A stretch of 64,000 nt of DNA from positions 27,455 to 91,454 of the forward strand of contig NZ_KQ948769.1 in assembly GCF_001514205.1 (NCBI RefSeq). Reading direction: 5' to 3'. Positions 17,015 to 24,524 of the stretch are shown here, piece by piece. The notes under the pieces were generated by a model, which saw only the letters and a program-made list of their open reading frames with translations, made no database searches and was not told the DNA's origin. Position numbers and translations under genes: made by a program. Numbering within the stretch: the stretch's first letter is position 1; the number at the start of each line of letters is the position of its first letter. The stretch is from Streptomyces griseoruber (GTDB lineage Bacteria; Actinomycetota; Actinomycetes; Streptomycetales; Streptomycetaceae).

Positions 17015-18496
17015 ATGACAGCCCTGGAACCCCGCGACGCCGGTGTCGCAGACGAGTGTGTGAGTCCTGGTGCGTCCGAGGGGGAGCGTGTGCTCGGGCG
17101 GGCCTACCGGGCGCTCACCGTCGGGATCGTCTCCGTGGTGCTGCTCATCGCGTTCGAGGCCACGGCCGTGGGCACCGCCATGCCCGTCGCGGCCCGGGAA
17201 CTCGGCGGGGTGTCGTTGTACGCCTTCGCGTTCTCCGGGTACTTCACCACCAGTCTGTTCGGGATGGTCCTCGCCGGGCAGTGGTCGGACCGGCGGGGGC
17301 CGCTGGGCGCGTTGGGGAGCGGGATCGCGGCCTTCGGGGCCGGGCTGGTGGTGTCGGGGACCGCCGGGAGCATGTGGGTGTTCATCCTCGGACGGGCCGT
17401 GCAGGGCCTCGGCGGCGGGCTGGTCATCGTCGCCCTGTACGTGGTCGTCGGGCGGGCGTATCCGGAGCGGTTGCGGCCGGCCATCATGGCCGCCTTCGCC
17501 GCGTGCTGGGTCGTACCGTCCATCGTCGGGCCGCTCGCGGCGGGGACCGTGACCGAGCAGCTCGGGTGGCGGTGGGTGTTCCTCGGGATACCCGTACTGG
17601 TTCTGCCGCCGCTGGCGCTCGCGCTGCCGCAGATACGGCGGCGGGCCGGTGGAGCCGTGGGGGAGGGGCCCGAGCCCTCCTTCGACCGGCGGCGGATCCG
17701 GCTCGCCCTGATGATCTCCCTCGGGGCCGGACTGCTCCAGTACGCCGCCCAGGAGCTGCGGCCCCTCTCCCTCCTCCCGCTCGCGGCCGGGCTCGCGCTG
17801 CTCGTGCCCGCCGTGCTCGGGCTGCTGCCGCGCGGGACCTGGCGGGCGGCCCGCGGGCTGCCGTCCGTGGTGCTGCTGCGCGGGCTCGCCGCGGGGGCCT
17901 TCATCTCCGCCGAGTCCTTCGTCCCGCTGATGCTGGTCACCGAGCGGGGGCTGAGCCCGACCCTCGCCGGGTTCTCGCTCGCGGCCGCCGGCGGGACCTG
18001 GGCGCTGGGCTCGTGGGTGCAGACCCGGGCCTGGGCGGAGCCGTACCGGGAGCGGCTGATGACGGCCGGGATGGTGCTGGTCGCCGCGGCCATCGCCACC
18101 GCGCCCAGTGTGCTCGTGCACTCCGTGCCCGCCTGGACCGTGGCCGTCGCCTGGGGGATCGGGTGCTTCGGGATGGGGCTGGTGATCTCCTCCACCAGCG
18201 TGCTGCTGCTGAAGCTGTCCGCGCCCGAGGAGGCCGGCGCCAACTCGGCCGCGCTGCAGATCTCGGACGGCCTGTCCAACGCGCTGCTGCTCGCGGCCGG
18301 CGGTGCGGCCTTCGCGGCGCTCGGCGGCGGAAGCGTCGCGCACACGGCCGCCACGGCCGGGGGTTCCGCCGCGGGGTCCTCGCATCCGGCGGCCTTCGCC
18401 GCCGTCTTCCTGCCGATGGCCGTCGTGGCCCTGATCGGGGGATGGGTGACCACACGACTGCACGAGCGGCGCTCCGCGCGGCCGGCGGCGGCTTGA
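17015..18496 (+). CDS. MFS drug-efflux type transporter
   Basis: A major facilitator protein of 493 residues with about 14 hydrophobic segments. The first helix follows YRALTVGIVSVVLLIAFEATAV, and the loop after helix 2 carries a GQWSDRRGPLGALG variant of MFS motif A, with the later IGCFGMGLVISS helix typical of the drug:H+ antiporters. ATG 17015 is preceded seven bases upstream by TACGCT and has no ribosome-binding site, so the mRNA is probably leaderless. ATG 16985 is an in-frame alternative. No regulator is adjacent. The substrate is unknown. Confidence 0.88.
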   Translation: MTALEPRDAGVADECVSPGASEGERVLGRAYRALTVGIVSVVLLIAFEATAVGTAMPVAARELGGVSLYAFAFSGYFTTSLFGMVLAGQWSDRRGPLGALGSGIAAFGAGLVVSGTAGSMWVFILGRAVQGLGGGLVIVALYVVVGRAYPERLRPAIMAAFAACWVVPSIVGPLAAGTVTEQLGWRWVFLGIPVLVLPPLALALPQIRRRAGGAVGEGPEPSFDRRRIRLALMISLGAGLLQYAAQELRPLSLLPLAAGLALLVPAVLGLLPRGTWRAARGLPSVVLLRGLAAGAFISAESFVPLMLVTERGLSPTLAGFSLAAAGGTWALGSWVQTRAWAEPYRERLMTAGMVLVAAAIATAPSVLVHSVPAWTVAVAWGIGCFGMGLVISSTSVLLLKLSAPEEAGANSAALQISDGLSNALLLAAGGAAFAALGGGSVAHTAATAGGSAAGSSHPAAFAAVFLPMAVVALIGGWVTTRLHERRSARPAAA

Positions 18497-18588
18497 GCGC
18501 CGCCCCTGCGCGGCCGACGGCGCCCCGGCGAACCCCCGCACCCAAAACCCCTCGCTTCTCCGCCCCGCCCCTTCCTACCCTCACCTTC

Positions 18589-18849
18589 ATGCAGCCCCTC
18601 ATCCCGGTCCCGGCGCCCGCCCCGGTCCCCGTCCCGCCCCCGGCCCGGACCACCGTGCTCTCGCTCCCCCTCGACCCCGACCTCCATCGCGCCCTCGCGG
18701 ACCTCGCGGACGCCACCGGGTGCGGGCCGGAGGACATCGTGCTGGACGCCGTACGTGCGCGGCTGTGCGCGGAGGGGGCCCGGGTGCGGGAGGTCGCCGA
18801 GACGCTGGCCGGAGCCCACGCCGAGTTGTTGCGGAGGCTCGGGGAATGA
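18589..18849 (+). CDS. Ribbon-helix-helix-like antitoxin of a Doc module
   Basis: An 86-residue protein whose Pro-rich start is followed by TTVLSLPLDPDLHRALADLADATGCGPEDIVLDAVRARL, the strand-helix-helix pattern of CopG-type antitoxins, and by a C-terminal helix ending LAGAHAELLRRLGE that would bind the toxin. Its stop overlaps the ATG of the Doc-type toxin gene (ATGA). TACCCT lies just before ATG 18589 and no ribosome-binding site is seen, so translation is probably leaderless. It should repress its own promoter together with the toxin (family knowledge). Confidence 0.75.
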   Translation: MQPLIPVPAPAPVPVPPPARTTVLSLPLDPDLHRALADLADATGCGPEDIVLDAVRARLCAEGARVREVAETLAGAHAELLRRLGE

Positions 18850-19244
18850 CCGCGCGGCCCACCGGAGCGTCCACGAGGCATCTCACCGTGGCCGAGGTGA
18901 CCGACATCGCCCGGATCGCCTTCGGCGGCCGGGCCCCCGAGGCCCGTGCGCCGGGGCTGCTCGCCTCCGCCGTGCACCGGCCACGGGCCCGGATGTTCGG
19001 CACCGTCGCCTACGACGACCTCCACGAGCAGGCCGCCGCGCTGCTGCACGCCCTCGCCACGAACCACCCCCTCGTGGACGGCAACAAACGCGCCGCCTGG
19101 CTCGCCGCGGTGACCTTTCTCGCCCTGCACGGCGTGGACCTCGCCGGCTGCGACCAGGAGGCGGCGTACGACCTGGTCATCGATGTCGCCTCCGGCGCGG
19201 AGGCCGAGATCGGGGTGATCGCGCAGCGGCTGCGGAAGCTGTGA
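18846..19244 (+). CDS. Doc/Fic-type death-on-curing toxin
   Basis: A 132-residue Fic-fold protein with the complete Doc motif HPLVDGNKR (residues 74-82, histidine 74 catalytic). Preceding helices LTVAEVTDIARIAFGG and the FGTVAYDDLHEQAAALLHALATN segment match Doc toxins, which phosphorylate EF-Tu and halt translation (established for phage P1 Doc). ATG overlaps the upstream antitoxin stop by four bases, which ensures antitoxin is made first. All motif residues are intact, so the toxin may be active. Confidence 0.88.
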   Translation: MTARPTGASTRHLTVAEVTDIARIAFGGRAPEARAPGLLASAVHRPRARMFGTVAYDDLHEQAAALLHALATNHPLVDGNKRAAWLAAVTFLALHGVDLAGCDQEAAYDLVIDVASGAEAEIGVIAQRLRKL

Positions 19245-19353
19245 CGTGGGTCCCACCCTGCGCCGCCCCGGCCCGGTTCGAGCGTTGCCGGTCCCGGGCC
19301 GCCGGTAGGGTGGCCCGGTTGTCATAGCCGCCCGACCCCCGAACCCGGAGACC

Positions 19354-21156
19354 GTGACTACCACCGCCGCCACCTCCACCTCGCACTCCCACCACCTCTC
19401 TCCCGCCTTCCCGGGCCGCGCCCCCTGGGGTACCGCCAGCAAACTGCGGGCCTGGCAGCAGGGGGCGATGGAGAAGTACATCCAGGAGCAGCCGCGCGAC
19501 TTCCTCGCCGTCGCCACCCCCGGCGCCGGCAAGACGACCTTCGCGCTGACCCTCGCCTCCTGGTTGCTGCACCACCACGTCGTGCAGCAGGTGACCGTGG
19601 TCGCGCCGACCGAGCATCTGAAGAAGCAGTGGGCGGAGGCGGCCGCGCGGATAGGGATCCGGCTCGACCCCGAGTACAGCGCCGGGCCGCTCAGCAAGGA
19701 CTACCACGGCGTCGCGGTGACGTACGCGGGTGTCGGCGTACGGCCGATGCTGCACCGCAACCGCAGCGAGCAGCGCAAGACCCTCGTCATCCTCGACGAG
19801 ATCCATCACGCCGGTGACTCCAAGTCCTGGGGCGAGGCGTGCCTGGAGGCCTTCGAGCCGGCCACCCGCCGTCTCGCGCTGACCGGTACGCCCTTCCGGT
19901 CCGACACCAACCCGATCCCCTTCGTGACGTACGAGGAGGGGACCGACGGGATCCGGCGGTCCTCCGCCGACTACACCTACGGCTACGGCTCCGCGCTCGC
20001 CGACCATGTCGTGCGGCCGGTCATCTTCCTCTCCTACAGCGGCAACATGCGCTGGCGGACCAAGGCCGGTGACGAGATCGCGGCGCGGCTCGGCGAGCCG
20101 ATGACCAAGGACGCGATCAGCCAGGCGTGGCGTACGGCCCTGGATCCGCGCGGTGAGTGGATGCCGAGCGTGCTGCGCGCCGCCGACCAGCGGCTCACCG
20201 AGGTCAGGAAGTCGATCCCGGACGCGGGCGCGCTCGTCATCGCCTCCGACCAGGACTCGGCGCGGGCGTACGCCAAGCTGATCCGGGAGATCACCGGCAG
20301 CAAGGCGACCCTGGTGCTCTCCGACGACGCCGGCGCCTCCGGCCGGATCGACGACTTCAGCGGCAGCACCGACCGGTGGATGGTCGCGGTGCGGATGGTG
20401 TCCGAGGGCGTCGACGTGCCCCGGCTCGCCGTCGGGGTGTACGCGACGACCATCTCGACCCCTCTCTTCTTCGCGCAGGCCGTCGGGCGTTTCGTACGGT
20501 CGCGGCGGCGCGGCGAGACCGCGTCCGTGTTCCTGCCGACCGTGCCCGATCTGCTGGGCTTCGCCAACGAGATGGAGGTCGAGCGCGACCACGCCCTCGA
20601 CAAGCCCAGGAAGGAGGGCGAGGAGGACCCGTACGCCGAGGAGGAGAAGCTCCTCCAGGAGGCGGAGAAGCAGCAGGACGAGGACACCGGCGAGCAGGAG
20701 CAGTTCGCCTTCGAGGCGCTGGAGTCCGAGGCCGTCTTCGACCGGGTCATGTACAACGGGGCCGAGTTCGGGATGCAGGCCCACCCGGGGAGCGAGGAGG
20801 AGCAGGACTACCTCGGCATCCCGGGACTCCTGGAGCCCGACCAGGTGCAGATGCTGCTCCAGAAGCGGCAGGCGAAGCAGATCGCGCACAGCAGGAAGAG
20901 GCCCGACACCGAGGCCGACCTGCTGGAGCTGCCGGCCGAGCGGCGGCCGGTGGTCTCGCACAAGGAGCTGATGGAGCTGCGCAAGCAGCTCAACACGATG
21001 GTCGGCGCGTACGTCCACCAGAGCGGCAAACCGCACGGGGTGATCCACACCGAGCTGCGGCGCGTGTGCGGCGGACCGCCGAGCGCGGAGGCGACGGCGG
21101 GACAGTTGCGGCAGCGCATCGCCAAGGTCCAGGAGTGGGCCACCCGCATGAAGTGA
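19354..21156 (+). CDS. SF2 DEAD/DEAH-type helicase
   Basis: A 600-residue superfamily 2 ATPase. Walker A is ATPGAGKT at residues 54-61, the DEIH box begins at residue 148, motif III is LALTGTPFRSD, and the C-terminal lobe carries VRMVSEGVDVPRLAVGVYATT and the arginine-finger region FAQAVGRFVRSRR. The tail after about residue 400 is Glu/Lys rich and may be a coiled arm. Start GTG 19354 opens the Thr/Ser-rich N-terminus. The nucleic-acid substrate and partners cannot be inferred; the gene stands alone. Such proteins in Streptomyces are usually annotated as DNA or RNA repair helicases. Confidence 0.88.
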   Translation: MTTTAATSTSHSHHLSPAFPGRAPWGTASKLRAWQQGAMEKYIQEQPRDFLAVATPGAGKTTFALTLASWLLHHHVVQQVTVVAPTEHLKKQWAEAAARIGIRLDPEYSAGPLSKDYHGVAVTYAGVGVRPMLHRNRSEQRKTLVILDEIHHAGDSKSWGEACLEAFEPATRRLALTGTPFRSDTNPIPFVTYEEGTDGIRRSSADYTYGYGSALADHVVRPVIFLSYSGNMRWRTKAGDEIAARLGEPMTKDAISQAWRTALDPRGEWMPSVLRAADQRLTEVRKSIPDAGALVIASDQDSARAYAKLIREITGSKATLVLSDDAGASGRIDDFSGSTDRWMVAVRMVSEGVDVPRLAVGVYATTISTPLFFAQAVGRFVRSRRRGETASVFLPTVPDLLGFANEMEVERDHALDKPRKEGEEDPYAEEEKLLQEAEKQQDEDTGEQEQFAFEALESEAVFDRVMYNGAEFGMQAHPGSEEEQDYLGIPGLLEPDQVQMLLQKRQAKQIAHSRKRPDTEADLLELPAERRPVVSHKELMELRKQLNTMVGAYVHQSGKPHGVIHTELRRVCGGPPSAEATAGQLRQRIAKVQEWATRMK

Positions 21157-21170
21157 GGCGCGCTCCCGGC

Positions 21171-21210
21171 GGGCTCCGGCGGGCTCCGGTGGGCTCCGGC
21201 GGGCTCCGGC
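21171..21210 (+). repeat. Four tandem 10-bp units
   Basis: GGGCTCCGGC is repeated four times (one unit ends in T) just behind the helicase stop. It is non-coding. Confidence 0.9.
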
Positions 21211-21239
21211 GGGTGTGCGGCCGGTGTGCGGCGCTTGCT

Positions 21240-21272
21240 CGGCGGGTGTTCGGCGGGTGTTCGGCGGGTGTT
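21240..21272 (+). repeat. Three tandem 11-bp units
   Basis: CGGCGGGTGTT occurs three times and then a partial unit. It lies 30 bases beyond the 10-bp repeat in the same intergenic region. Confidence 0.9.
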
Positions 21273-21573
21273 CGGCGGCCTTCCCACGGTCCGACATATC
21301 ACGGCAAAAGTGCGGCAAATGCTACTAGTCCATACCGGCCATTGACCGGATTCTGGACGTTCTCTTCCGCTCAGCGAACCTGCTTCGCTACTGTCCCGCT
21401 ACGCACACGCCCCGTGGCAGCGCCGCCGCGGAGCGCAGCCGTGAAGCGACCGGGCCCGGACATGCCGGGCCCCTCTGCCGATCGGCGGCCTCTCAAGCGC
21501 GTCACTGACGGGACTCGGTGACGCATCCGCCGCGACGGGGACCGCCGACCTCACCACTGAAGGAGTGGGCGTC

Positions 21574-22215
21574 GTGACCGCGGAGACTTCCCAGACGCTC
21601 GACCGGGGACTGAAGGTCCTCAAACTGCTGGCCGACACCGACCACGGGCTGACCGTCACCGAGCTCTCCCAGAAACTGGGCGTGAACCGGACCGTCGTGT
21701 ACCGGCTGCTCGCCACGCTGGAGCAGCATGCTCTCGTACGCCGTGATCTGGGCGGACGAGCCCGGGTCGGCCTCGGGGTGCTGAGGCTGGGCCGCCAGGT
21801 GCATCCGCTGGTCCGGGAGGCGGCGCTGCCCGCGCTGCGGTCGCTGGCCGAGGACATAGGGGCGACCGCCCATCTGACGCTGGTGGACGGGGCGGACGCG
21901 CTGGCCGTGGCCGTCGTCGAGCCGTCGTGGACGGACTATCACGTGGCGTACCGGGCCGGGTTCCGGCATCCGCTGGACCGGGGGGCCGCGGGGCGGGCGA
22001 TTCTCGCCGCGCGGCAGAGACTGGCCGGGGAGCCGGGGTACACGCTGACGCACGGGGAACTGGAGGCGGGGGCGAGCGGGGCCGCGGCGCCGCTGCTCGG
22101 GGTGACCGGGGTCGAGGGCAGCGTGGGTGTGGTGATGCTGGCGGACGCGGTGCCGGAGCGGGTGGGGCCGAGGGTGGTGGACGCGGCCCGGGAGGTGGCG
22201 GAGGCGCTGCGCTGA
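21574..22215 (+). CDS. IclR-family transcriptional regulator
   Basis: A 213-residue regulator. A winged helix at the N-terminus (GLKVLKLLADTDHGLTVTELSQKLGVNRTVVYRLLATLEQH) is followed by an effector domain with LRSLAEDIGATAHLTLVDGADALAV. GTG 21574 has AGGAG eight bases upstream; GTG 21565 would overlap that site. It stands alone, with the helicase gene before it and the Lon-domain gene after it, so its targets are not obvious from context. The IclR effector domain is somewhat shorter than in typical 250-residue members. Confidence 0.9.
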   Translation: MTAETSQTLDRGLKVLKLLADTDHGLTVTELSQKLGVNRTVVYRLLATLEQHALVRRDLGGRARVGLGVLRLGRQVHPLVREAALPALRSLAEDIGATAHLTLVDGADALAVAVVEPSWTDYHVAYRAGFRHPLDRGAAGRAILAARQRLAGEPGYTLTHGELEAGASGAAAPLLGVTGVEGSVGVVMLADAVPERVGPRVVDAAREVAEALR

Positions 22216-22293
22216 CGCCCGCGGGGCGATGGAGCGCCCGGTGGCGCGTACCTGCGCGGCGGTGTACACACCCTCGCCGGTTACATTGACCCC

Positions 22294-23085
22294 GTGCTCT
22301 CTCGTCTCACGCGTTTCCAGGCCGTCGCCGTCTGTGCTGTGCCCCTCGCGGGGCTTCTCGCGGCGGCGGTGTTCGCGCCGCTGCCGTTCTCGGTGGCGCA
22401 GCCCGGGATGACGGCCAACGTACTGGGCGAGAACCAGGGCACCGAGGTGATCACGATCTCCGGCGCGCCCACCCGGGACACCTCGGGGCAGTTGCGGATG
22501 ACGACGATCGAGGCGACCGGCCCCGACGCCGACGTCCGGCTCGGCGATGTGATCGACGGCTGGTTCCGCACCGACCAGGCGATCATGCCGCGCGACTCGG
22601 TCTACCCCAGCGGGCAGTCCACCAAGGAGATCGAGCAGCACAACACCGAGCAGATGGAGGAGTCCCAGGACGCGGCCACCGAGGCCGCCCTGCGCTACCT
22701 CGACCGTACGGACGACGGCATCAAGGTCACGCTGAAGCTGTCCGACGTCGGCGGTCCGAGCGCGGGGCTGCTGTTCTCGCTGGGCATCGTCGACAAGCTC
22801 GACGGCAACGGCGACGGCGGCGATCTCACCGGCGGCCGCACGATCGCCGGTACGGGCACCATCGACGCGGCCGGGACGGTCGGCGCGGTCGGGGGTGTCT
22901 CCCTGAAGACGCAGGCCGCCCGCCGGGACGGGGCGACCGTCTTCCTGGTGCCCAAGGACGAGTGCGGCGACGCCAAGTCGGAGCTGCCCAAGGGACTCCG
23001 GCTGATTCCGGTGACCACCCTCAAGGGCGCGGTGAACGCGCTCACCGCCCTGGAGGGCGGCAAGGGGTCCGTGCCTAGCTGCTAG
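22294..23085 (+). CDS. YlbL-like membrane-anchored Lon-domain (S16) protein
   Basis: A 263-residue protein with one N-terminal membrane helix (AVAVCAVPLAGLLAAAVFAP) and a C-terminal Lon proteolytic domain outside the cytoplasm. The catalytic serine lies in VGGPSAGLLFSLG (Ser156) and the lysine in GGVSLKTQAA (Lys205), the Ser-Lys dyad of family S16. YlbL relatives normally carry a PDZ domain between anchor and protease; here the middle section is short and I cannot recognise a complete PDZ. GTG 22294 is six bases behind TACATT and lacks a ribosome-binding site, so the message is probably leaderless. The stop overlaps the convergent 64-residue ORF by eleven bases. Confidence 0.85.
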   Translation: MLSRLTRFQAVAVCAVPLAGLLAAAVFAPLPFSVAQPGMTANVLGENQGTEVITISGAPTRDTSGQLRMTTIEATGPDADVRLGDVIDGWFRTDQAIMPRDSVYPSGQSTKEIEQHNTEQMEESQDAATEAALRYLDRTDDGIKVTLKLSDVGGPSAGLLFSLGIVDKLDGNGDGGDLTGGRTIAGTGTIDAAGTVGAVGGVSLKTQAARRDGATVFLVPKDECGDAKSELPKGLRLIPVTTLKGAVNALTALEGGKGSVPSC

Positions 23086-23269
23086 GCGCCAGGGCGGCCG
23101 GCTCCGGTGTGGCCAGCCGCAGTCCCACCTCGACGAGGGTCCAGCCGAGCCGGGCGCGCAGGGCACGGGGGTGCCCGGCCGCCGACGTGGCGAGACGGTG
23201 GGCCGCGGCTGAGGCGTGCAGTTCGGCGGCGCGGGTGTGGTGGAGGGCGAGGTGCGTCTCCGGGTGCAT
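23075..23269 (-). CDS. 64-residue hypothetical protein behind an ArsR-type gene
   Basis: A small alpha-helical, His/Ala/Leu-rich protein (MHPETHLALHHTRAAELHASAAAHRL start) of no family I recognise. ATG 23269 has AAAGGCG upstream and lies 14 bases after the stop of the ArsR-type regulator, so the two are very likely co-transcribed. Five histidines in the first 25 residues are notable. Codon third positions are almost all G or C, which supports a real gene. Confidence 0.65.
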   Translation of the reverse strand: MHPETHLALHHTRAAELHASAAAHRLATSAAGHPRALRARLGWTLVEVGLRLATPEPAALAPSS

Positions 23270-23283
23270 GGGGTGGTCGCCTT

Positions 23284-23856
23284 TCACTGCGGGGGGCTGG
23301 GGAAGAGGTGCGTGTGGATGCGGACTGTCTGGGCGCCCGGGGTGTCCTCGGGCAGGGGGCGGTAGCTCTCGATCAGCTCGTGCATCTTCTGGATGAGTTC
23401 GCGGGCCGTCTCGGGGGTGAGTCGTCCGCTGAAGTCGCTCAGATCGCTCGCGCTGTCCCATTCCTCGGGGTACGCGTGCCGGTTGCCGAGCCAGGTGGTG
23501 AGCTCCTGCGTGTGGATGTTGGCGACCTCGTAGCCGAACGCGGCTGCTGCGCCCCGCACTTCGGGGTCGGGGTCCCGCAGCAGCGTCTCGTCGAACATCA
23601 GGCTCTGGTCCACCGCCTGCCACCAGCGCTCGCGCCCCTTGCCCTGCTCCGGCGCGTCCTCGACGAAGCCGTGCGTGGCGAGCTGGCGCAGGTGGTAGCT
23701 GGTCGAACCGCTCGACTCGCCCAGTTTCGCAGCCAGTTGGGAGGCGGTGGCGGGCCCGTCGCGGCGCAGCGCGGCGAGCAGTTGCATCCGGAGGGGATGG
23801 GCGAGGCCCCGCAGGGATCGGGCGTCCAGATGCCGGGAGGTCGCTTCATCGGGCAT
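23284..23856 (-). CDS. ArsR-type helix-turn-helix regulator
   Basis: A 190-residue regulator with an N-terminal winged helix (LRGLAHPLRMQLLAALRRDGPATASQLAAKLGESSGSTSYHLRQLATHG). A longer C-terminal half contains WWQAVDQSL and a helical tail; it lacks the metal-binding cysteines of true arsenic sensors. ATG 23856 is only about 15 bases from a perfect 20-bp operator-like palindrome, which implies autorepression. The frame opens at 23895, but the upstream part overlaps the palindrome. The co-transcribed 64-residue ORF behind it is the only candidate partner. Confidence 0.87.
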   Translation of the reverse strand: MPDEATSRHLDARSLRGLAHPLRMQLLAALRRDGPATASQLAAKLGESSGSTSYHLRQLATHGFVEDAPEQGKGRERWWQAVDQSLMFDETLLRDPDPEVRGAAAAFGYEVANIHTQELTTWLGNRHAYPEEWDSASDLSDFSGRLTPETARELIQKMHELIESYRPLPEDTPGAQTVRIHTHLFPSPPQ

Positions 23857-23871
23857 GCGTGCAAAAGTATC

Positions 23872-23891
23872 GTTGCAAAGAACCCTTTGCA
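23872..23891. promoter_or_regulatory. Palindromic operator of the ArsR-type gene
   Basis: TTGCAAAG and CTTTGCAA form a perfect inverted repeat with a 4-base spacer. It lies directly upstream of the regulator gene and overlaps its probable promoter (GATACT between palindrome and ATG). A further half-site-like TTACAAAG follows at about 23897-23904. It is most simply the binding site of the regulator itself. Confidence 0.75.
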
Positions 23892-23907
23892 ACACCTTCT
23901 TTGTAAC

Positions 23908-24402
23908 TCACCCGAGCCGCGGGCGCGCCTCGGCCCCCTCCGAAGCCGCCTGCTCCACCAGCGGGATGATCCGCAACGGCACCGCGTTCTCCATCACGAT
24001 CGCCGTCGACGCCCGGACGATCCCCTCGAATCCGACGACCCGGTCGATGACCCGCTGGAGATCGGCGTTGGAGCGGGCCACCAGCCGGCACAGCATGTCC
24101 CCGCTGCCGGTGGTGGTGTGCAGCTCCAGGACCTCGGGGACGGTCGCGAGGTGGGCCCGTACGTCCGGTCCCTGCCCCTGGCGGATCTGGAGGGTGGCGA
24201 AGGCCGTCACCGGGTAGCCGATGGCCGCCGGGTCCACCTCCGGCCCGAAGCCCCGGATGACCCCGTTCGACTGGAGCCGGTCCAGGCGGGCCTGCACGGT
24301 CCCCCGGGCCACCCCCAGCCGCCGGGACATCTCCAGCACCCCGATCCTCGGCTCCCGTGCCAGCAGCACGATGATCCGCCCGTCCAGATGATCGATCGCC
24401 AC
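23908..24402 (-). CDS. Lrp/AsnC-family regulator
   Basis: A 164-residue feast/famine-type regulator divergent from hppD. The N-terminal HTH reads AIDHLDGRIIVLLAREPRIGVLEMSRRLGVARGTVQARLDRL, followed by the RAM effector domain with VTAFATLQIRQGQG and the TTTGSGDMLCRLVARSN segment. GTG 24402 has GGGAGG upstream and starts at the conserved helix; GTG 24423 would add seven residues. Its position next to hppD suggests that it senses an aromatic amino acid and controls tyrosine catabolism (inference). Confidence 0.88.
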   Translation of the reverse strand: MAIDHLDGRIIVLLAREPRIGVLEMSRRLGVARGTVQARLDRLQSNGVIRGFGPEVDPAAIGYPVTAFATLQIRQGQGPDVRAHLATVPEVLELHTTTGSGDMLCRLVARSNADLQRVIDRVVGFEGIVRASTAIVMENAVPLRIIPLVEQAASEGAEARPRLG

Positions 24403-24454
24403 GCCCGCCTCCCAGATGGTCACCCTGTACGGAAAGCCCGCCGAAACCCTCGTA

Positions 24455-24507
24455 CCGCTGAACAGATTGTCCAGCGGAAAAGCGAAGTGTTGCGCACCTT
24501 GCGCCCC
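24455..24507. promoter_or_regulatory. Operator-like elements between the AsnC-type gene and hppD
   Basis: An inverted repeat CCGCTG-11 bases-CAGCGG (24455-24477) is followed by TTGCGCA (24490-24496) and a near copy TTGCGCC (24499-24505) just upstream of hppD. These are the best candidates for sites of the divergent Lrp-type regulator. Confidence 0.5.
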
Positions 24508-24524
24508 GGAGTGAGGCTTCCGCT

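Larger units (their letters stand above)
21157..21573. other. Intergenic region, helicase to IclR regulator
   Basis: About 420 bases without a gene. The first third holds the two tandem repeats listed separately. The segment 21290-21420 is clearly less GC-rich (ACATATCACGGC, TGCTACTAGTCC) and is the likely promoter and operator region of the IclR-type gene. I see no RNA gene here. Confidence 0.6.
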
